Shown in pieces: positions 5,413-5,518 of a stretch of 5,518 nt of DNA (positions are counted from its first letter, which is position 1; each line of letters opens with the position of its first letter). Below the pieces are notes generated by a model, which searched no databases, was not told where the DNA came from, and saw only the letters and a list, made by a program, of their open reading frames with translations. Position numbers and translations under genes: made by a program. The stretch comes from an uncultured Saprospiraceae bacterium (GTDB taxonomy: Bacteria; Bacteroidota; Bacteroidia; Chitinophagales; Saprospiraceae). Where the stretch lies: assembly GCA_937930625.1 (NCBI GenBank), contig CALHBW010000467.1:1-5518 (forward strand), written 5' to 3'.

Positions 5413-5483
5413 TATCTCCCCTTTTGGAGGGGGGGGGGAACAGTCGAAAGTCCACCCCCCAGCCCCCTCCAAAGGGGGAGATA
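5413..5483. repeat. G/C-rich intergenic palindrome of the CTCCCC-TTTGG-AGGGGG type
   Basis: The left arm TATCTCCCCTTTTGGAGG... (from 5413) and the right arm ...CCCCCTCCAAAGGGGGAGATA (ending at 5483) are imperfect reverse complements around a short centre, aacagtcgaaag (5439-5450). Each arm is itself a small hairpin (CTCCCC with GGAGGGG, CCCCCT with AGGGGG). The left arm carries a run of ten G (5429-5438). Palindromes of this kind are, to my recollection, scattered between genes in many Bacteroidota genomes. It could act as a transcription barrier at the upstream boundary of the small ORF and fusion gene. No gene is visible from 5352 to the window end. Confidence 0.85.
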
Positions 5484-5518
5484 TATCGTGCTTTCTTTTT
5501 TTAATTTCGGTGTAAAAA

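Overview
The window looks like chromosomal DNA of a Bacteroidota bacterium, probably a Cytophagia, Sphingobacteriia or Saprospiria type rather than a gut Bacteroides. The evidence is the AT-rich intergenic DNA, the weak ribosome binding sites, a single protein joining a NagZ-type glycoside hydrolase family 3 (GH3) unit to a beta-lactamase-fold unit, and several short intergenic repeat families (CTCCCC-TTTGG-AGGGGG palindromes, GTGATTC heptamers). No genus can be named from this sequence alone.

Layout from left to right: (1) the 3' end of an unrecognised plus-strand gene, stopping at 205; (2) a roughly 465-bp imperfect palindrome (206-673) with near-perfect 69/70-bp outer arms, filling the gap between two convergent genes and resembling a non-autonomous MITE-like element; (3) an oxyR-type LysR regulator on the minus strand (1621 to 683) with both redox cysteines; (4) a 443-bp intergenic region (1622-2064) holding a possible OxyR operator, a 9-bp-stem hairpin, and two short-unit tandem arrays in opposite orientation around a perfect 18-bp palindrome; (5) one large minus-strand gene (5043 to 2065) for an exported or membrane-anchored NagZ/beta-lactamase-fold fusion; (6) a doubtful 60-residue minus-strand ORF just upstream (5282 to 5100); (7) an AT-rich stretch and a G/C-rich palindromic repeat (5413-5483) at the right edge.

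Only two proteins can be assigned. OxyR is a peroxide-sensing transcription regulator. The large fusion is best explained as a peptidoglycan-turnover enzyme that removes GlcNAc with its N-terminal part and acts on the peptide, or the MurNAc-peptide bond, with its C-terminal part. This would be a one-chain version of the separate NagZ and AmiE proteins of Bacillus subtilis. The two genes point the same way, but 443 bp of repeat-rich DNA separates them and nothing indicates a shared transcript or pathway. The most unusual content is the density and variety of repeats in almost every intergenic gap. I see no CRISPR array, tRNA, rRNA or transposase gene.
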